Source: an uncultured Bacteroidota bacterium (GTDB lineage Bacteria; Bacteroidota; Bacteroidia; AKYH767-A; OLB10). Taken from it: a DNA stretch of 64,000 bases. Of this stretch, positions 60,196 to 64,000 are shown one piece after another (the stretch's first letter is position 1; each line of letters opens with the position of its first letter). Below the pieces are notes generated by a model. It searched no databases. It was not told the origin of the DNA and saw only the letters and a program-made list of their open reading frames with translations. Made by a program: the position numbers and the translations under genes. The stretch is taken from the NCBI GenBank assembly GCA_900696575.1, contig CAADHD010000016.1:1-64000 (forward strand), written 5' to 3'.

Positions 60196-63100
60196 ATGCT
60201 CAACAAACTCATAAAATTCTCCCTTGAAAACCGCCTCTTTGTTGTCGCGTTCGCGGCACTGCTTATGGTTTATGGCGTGTTCACCATCATTAATTTGCCC
60301 GTTGATGTGTTGCCCGACTTAAACCGTCCGCGCGTTACAATTTTTCTGGAAGCCAACGGCATGGCTCCCGAAGAAATTGAAACACAAGTTTCAATGCCTG
60401 TTGAAATTGCATTGAATGGTGCGCCCGGTGTAGAAGCTGTGCGTAGCAGTTCAGCGATTGGTATAGGGATGGTGTTTGTTGAATTTGACTGGAACACTGA
60501 TATTTTTCGTGCACGTCAAATAGTTGCCGAAAAACTCCAAACCGTTCAATTACCCAACGGCATTACGCCCATAATGGGTCCAATCAGTTCAGTGATGGGG
60601 CAAATTATGCTTGTTGGTATTTCAGCCGACAGTACTTCCCCTTCCGAATTACGCACCCTTGCTGACTTTACCATTCGCAGACGGCTGATGAGCATCAAAG
60701 GAATTTCACAAGTCATTTCCATTGGTGGCGAACGCTTGCAGTATCAGGTGTTGATTTCATCCGCAAAACTCAAACAGTTCAATCTCTCAATTGATGATGT
60801 GGACAAGGCCTTGCAACTCACTAACCAAAATACAACAGGTGGTTTTTTCAATCAATACGGCAGCGAAGTGTTGATTAGAAACGTTGGTCGTGCTTACACT
60901 TTAGATGATTTAAAAAATACAGTTGTTGCCAACCGTGATGGCTTGCCGGTGTTGCTTTCGCAGGTGGCAGAAGTAAAATTCGGTGCAGCCCAAAAACGGG
61001 GCGATGCCAGCATTAACGGAAAACCGGCTGTCATTCTTACCATAGAAAAGCAACCGGGCGCTAATACGGTTTCGTTAACTCAAGAAGTTGAAAACGCGTT
61101 AGCAGAACTGCTATCATCTTTACCACCCGATGTTAAACTCAATGCCAAAATATTTCAGCAGAAAAATTTTATTGAAGCCGCACTTATCAATGTGGAAGAA
61201 GCTCTGCGCGATGGATTTATTTTAGTAGTAATTATTCTCTTTTTGTTTTTGCTGAATTTCCGAACAACCATCATTACGCTTACGGCTATCCCGCTATCTC
61301 TCGTTATCACTGCCATTATTTTCAAACTCTTTGGTTTCAGCATCAATACGCTTACGCTTGGCGGACTTGCCATTGCCATTGGTGAACTGGTGGACGATGC
61401 TATTGTGGATGTAGAAAATGTTTTCAGGCGCATCAACGAAAACAAGAAACTGCAAAATCCGAAACCACTTTTGCAAGTGGTGTATGATGCCAGCCGCGAA
61501 ATCCGCAATTCAATCGTGTATGCAACTGTTATAGTGGTCTTGGTTTTCATTCCCTTATTCTACATGCAGGGCATGGAAGGACGAATTTTTGCACCGCTTG
61601 GCATTGCTTACATCACTTCCATTATTGCATCGCTTGTTGTTTCACTCACCGTTACACCTGTTCTTTGTTCTTATTTATTAACCAATAAACAATCGGCAAT
61701 AAGCAATCGGCAATTATCGGTTAGCAAATGGCAGTGGGCGATTACTAAAAGCAGAGGTAATGTATTTCTTGCCTATTGTCTATTGCCTGTTGCTTATTGC
61801 CTGATGCCTATTGCCTATTTGAGAAATTCAAATCACGAAAATGAAAGCTGGCTTGTAAGGGGACTAAAAAAATGGGATAAAAGATTGCTTCATTGGGGTT
61901 TGGCGCGACCAAAATCAGTTATCGGGGCTGCCATCATTTTAATTATCGCATCGGTTAGCATCGTTCCGTTTTTCGGATCAGAATTTTTACCTCCATTCAA
62001 TGAGGGCTCTTTTACTATCAACCTTTCCACTCCCGCAGGAACTTCTTTAGAAGAAAGCAACAAGATTGGAACAATGGCAGAAGAACTGATGCTGCAAGTT
62101 CCCGAAGTAGAATATGTGAGCCGCAGAACGGGAAGGGCAGAGTTAGACGAACACGTTGAACCCGTTTCTAATTCTGAAATTGATGTGCTGCTGAAAACAA
62201 ATTCTGAAAGAACCCGAAACGAAATTCTTGCTGACATCCGCAGCAAATTAGATATTCTCAAAGGCGTAACCGTAAATGTGGGGCAACCCATTTCACACCG
62301 GTTAGACCATTTGCTTTCAGGTGTTCGCGCACAGGTTGCCATAAAACTTTTCGGCAGCGACCTTACGGATTTGAGAACAAACGCCAATCAAATTTCCGAA
62401 ACCATCAAATCAATTCCCGGTGTAGTTGATGTGCAGATTGAAAAGCAGGTCATGGTTCCGCAACTGCTCATAAAAGTAAACCGCGAAGCTTTGCAGCGTT
62501 ACGGATTGCAAGCAGGTAAAGTGGCAGAGGACCTGGAAATTTTTTACAACGGAAAAGTTACAGGACAAATACTTGACGGTAACAAAACCTTTGACATTCT
62601 GCTTCGCACCACCGATGAAGAACGCACCAACATTGAAGCCATCCGAAACACCTTAATTGATGCGCCAAACGGAACGCTTATTCCATTGCAGCAAATCGCA
62701 AGCATTGAATACACAACAAGCATCAACAGCATCATGCACGAAAACACACAGCGTAAGATTACCATCAGTTGCAATGTGCAGGGCAGGGACTTAGGAACAA
62801 CCGTTCAGGAAATTCAAAACACAATCACCGCAAAAATAAAACTGCCCGAAGGTTATTTCGTGCAATACGGTGGGCAGTTTGAAAGCCAGAAATCAGCATC
62901 ACGCCTCATTCTCTTTCTCAGCATCTTTTCCGTTATCGGAATTTTTCTTGTCCTCTATTCACATTTCAAATCCACCCAAATTACTTTGCAAATTATGCTC
63001 AACATTCCCTTGGCACTGATTGGTAGCGTAATTGCCGTGTTGCTCACAGGCGGAACTTTTTCAGTTGCAACAATGGTCGGCTTCATCACGCTTACAGGCA

Positions 63101-63438
63101 TTGCATCGCGCAACGGAATTATGATGATTTCTCACTACATACATTTGATGGAACACGAAGGCGAAACATTCAGCAAGCAAATGATAATTCGCGGCTCGCT
63201 AGAAAGATTAGTTCCTGTTTTAATGACCGCCTTGGTTGCGGCACTTGCACTAATTCCATTAACCTTAGATGCACAGGCATCAGGTAAAGAAATTCTTTAT
63301 CCCGTTGCCACCGTTATTTTGGGCGGGCTTATCAGCAGCACTCTTTTAGACATGATTGTAACGCCAGTCGTGTTTCATACTTTTGGTGAAAAGGCAATCA
63401 AAAAGCATTTTTTAAAAAGCGAAAAACTGGTTGAATAA
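60196..63438 (+). CDS. cusA: Heavy-metal efflux RND pump (CusA/CzcA family) with repeat-derived insertion
   Basis: 1080 residues; family members are usually about 1030-1050. HME-type marks: N-terminal helix ENRLFVVAFAALLMVYGVF, IGELVDDAIVDVENVFRR in transmembrane helix 4 with the acidic proton-relay residues, GTSLEESNKIGTMAEEL, and GGTFSVATMVGFITLTGIASRNGIMMISHYIHLMEHEG near the end. Residues ~496-542 are an insertion encoded by forward and reverse heptamer arrays (61683-61821), between helix 6 and the ESWLVRGLKKWDKRLL linker. It adds a hydrophobic stretch (FLAYCLLPVAYCLMPIAYL). The pump expels monovalent or divalent metal cations from periplasm or cytoplasm via CusB and CusC, driven by protons. 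Confidence 0.92.
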   Translation: MLNKLIKFSLENRLFVVAFAALLMVYGVFTIINLPVDVLPDLNRPRVTIFLEANGMAPEEIETQVSMPVEIALNGAPGVEAVRSSSAIGIGMVFVEFDWNTDIFRARQIVAEKLQTVQLPNGITPIMGPISSVMGQIMLVGISADSTSPSELRTLADFTIRRRLMSIKGISQVISIGGERLQYQVLISSAKLKQFNLSIDDVDKALQLTNQNTTGGFFNQYGSEVLIRNVGRAYTLDDLKNTVVANRDGLPVLLSQVAEVKFGAAQKRGDASINGKPAVILTIEKQPGANTVSLTQEVENALAELLSSLPPDVKLNAKIFQQKNFIEAALINVEEALRDGFILVVIILFLFLLNFRTTIITLTAIPLSLVITAIIFKLFGFSINTLTLGGLAIAIGELVDDAIVDVENVFRRINENKKLQNPKPLLQVVYDASREIRNSIVYATVIVVLVFIPLFYMQGMEGRIFAPLGIAYITSIIASLVVSLTVTPVLCSYLLTNKQSAISNRQLSVSKWQWAITKSRGNVFLAYCLLPVAYCLMPIAYLRNSNHENESWLVRGLKKWDKRLLHWGLARPKSVIGAAIILIIASVSIVPFFGSEFLPPFNEGSFTINLSTPAGTSLEESNKIGTMAEELMLQVPEVEYVSRRTGRAELDEHVEPVSNSEIDVLLKTNSERTRNEILADIRSKLDILKGVTVNVGQPISHRLDHLLSGVRAQVAIKLFGSDLTDLRTNANQISETIKSIPGVVDVQIEKQVMVPQLLIKVNREALQRYGLQAGKVAEDLEIFYNGKVTGQILDGNKTFDILLRTTDEERTNIEAIRNTLIDAPNGTLIPLQQIASIEYTTSINSIMHENTQRKITISCNVQGRDLGTTVQEIQNTITAKIKLPEGYFVQYGGQFESQKSASRLILFLSIFSVIGIFLVLYSHFKSTQITLQIMLNIPLALIGSVIAVLLTGGTFSVATMVGFITLTGIASRNGIMMISHYIHLMEHEGETFSKQMIIRGSLERLVPVLMTALVAALALIPLTLDAQASGKEILYPVATVILGGLISSTLLDMIVTPVVFHTFGEKAIKKHFLKSEKLVE
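61683..61821. repeat. Heptamer inverted element E5, in-frame inside the RND pump gene
   Basis: Forward array 61683-61745 (nine units: CAATAAA, CAATCGG, CAATAAG...) and reverse array 61766-61821 (eight units: CTATTGC, CTGTTGC, TTATTGC...), only 20 bases apart. The reading frame stays open through both. Confidence 0.9.
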
Positions 63439-63566
63439 ATCAGATTCCTTTTCTGAGATAGAGATAAGCTATGTAAATGGAAGTTAGTCTTGTTGATCTT
63501 TAGCGTGTAATACTGATGGCTGGAAGTTTGAAACTTTCCATTTGAAAATTTAATGCATTAAACAAG

Positions 63567-64000
63567 TTATTCGACTGACGGAGCCGGTTTGCTTGTCTTA
63601 TCATGATCCATCATCCATTGCAGGGTTTGAAGCATGGAGTAAGCATAACTCTTCATAAGCGTTGTTTTATTCAGGGGTTGCTCTGTACTTCCCTTGAAAT
63701 TGTAAAATGTTTCTGAACCATATTTATTTATCACCAGCAGGCTGGTGCTGTCCATAATACATAATCTGTTATCCTGACTGAAATAGATAAACGGCCGCTT
63801 TTGATTGAGCGGATTTACGGCAAGCGTGTTATTGCTGAACGAAAATCCAGCAAGGTGCATCAGAAGCGGAACTATATCAGTTTGCATTACCGGATAATTA
63901 ATTTTATTTGAGTTCAGGTTAGGAGTAACAGCAACTAAAGGTACATGATTATGGCTTAGCGGAGCTTCAAACGCTGAAGGAAGATTTATTCCATGATCGC
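63567..64000 (-). CDS. LTA-synthase/sulfatase-family protein, C-terminal part (5' end outside window)
   Basis: The minus frame is open from the window edge to the stop at 63567; an internal ATG at 63887 is not the start. The visible 144 residues begin DHGINLPSAFEAPLSHNHVPLVAVTPN, with the DHG and the later HNHVPL of the alkaline-phosphatase/sulfatase superfamily, then QTDIVPLLMHLAGFSF, as in LTA-synthase-like envelope phosphotransferases. The C-terminus (TLQWMMDHDKTSKP) is soluble. Substrate unknown (phosphoglycerol, phosphoethanolamine or sulfate esters). Confidence 0.75.
   Translation of the reverse strand, partial: DHGINLPSAFEAPLSHNHVPLVAVTPNLNSNKINYPVMQTDIVPLLMHLAGFSFSNNTLAVNPLNQKRPFIYFSQDNRLCIMDSTSLLVINKYGSETFYNFKGSTEQPLNKTTLMKSYAYSMLQTLQWMMDHDKTSKPAPSVE

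Noticed and set aside
56546-61821. CRISPR-like arrays
   Set aside because: The units are 7 bases, contiguous, without spacers and inverted in pairs; no cas genes.
1-64000. Integrated phage or transposon with its own recombinase
   Set aside because: No integrase, transposase, phage structural gene or tRNA-based attachment site was recognised.

Overview
The window reads as chromosome of a Bacteroidota bacterium (Chitinophagales/Sphingobacteriales/Cytophagales-like; genus not assignable from sequence alone). The reasons are: several secreted proteins with type IX secretion system (T9SS) C-terminal sorting domains (ends of the genes at 2-1951, 3013-4226, 9149-10114, 24925-26355, 40614-45026 and 46833-49085), a DUF5686-type outer-membrane protein, an AT-leaning composition, and repeated TAnnTTTG boxes in front of genes, the -7 element of the Bacteroidota primary sigma factor. 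No rRNA, tRNA, CRISPR array, integrase or transposase gene was seen.

Layout. 1-5200: end of a large T9SS adhesin-like protein, a CrtZ-like hydroxylase, a solitary nuoA, a frameshifted kelch/T9SS gene and a methyltransferase. 5200-19800: housekeeping and envelope genes (NamZ-type muramidase, a hydrolase-fold protein without its serine, acyl-CoA carboxylase beta subunit, metallophosphoesterase, a terC-usp-gpx operon, ispH, nitronate monooxygenase-like protein, fatty acyl-CoA ligase, outer-membrane protein, pcm) with intergenic palindromic repeats. 19800-24550: a lipid/prenyl block, with inositol-3-phosphate synthase, PgpA and a UbiA prenyltransferase in one operon, diverging from an Aur1-like PAP2 protein, then heme O synthase. 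24700-34400: a tiny lipoprotein, a T9SS protein, DUF5686 protein, rlmB, RlpA, malate dehydrogenase, and a cNMP-fold hybrid histidine kinase next to an HD protein. 34500-40400: M3 peptidase, the acpP-fabF-rnc operon and an AbgT transporter. 40600-49100: two large secreted proteases (S8 and M4) around a coiled-coil-ended surface protein. 49200-54600: dnaE, a possible orphan small RNA and a thioredoxin-like protein.

54850-63440 is a heavy-metal (Cu/Ag/Zn-type) efflux cluster: His-rich periplasmic protein, TolC-like channel, membrane-fusion adaptor, HMBD lipoprotein, a 23S-IVP-like four-helix-bundle protein and a CusA/CzcA RND pump. Metal would be captured in the periplasm by the His-rich and HMBD proteins and expelled by the tripartite pump. 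This cluster, and in my reading no other part of the window, carries ten tandem arrays of a 7-base unit (CAATNNN or its complement) in strict forward/reverse alternation. They form five inverted-repeat elements, several of them inside coding sequence: they supply two stop codons, much of two signal peptides and an in-frame insertion in the RND pump, and one pair brackets the four-helix-bundle gene. This is the most unusual structure in the window.

The window ends in the C-terminal part of an LTA-synthase/sulfatase-type protein on the minus strand.
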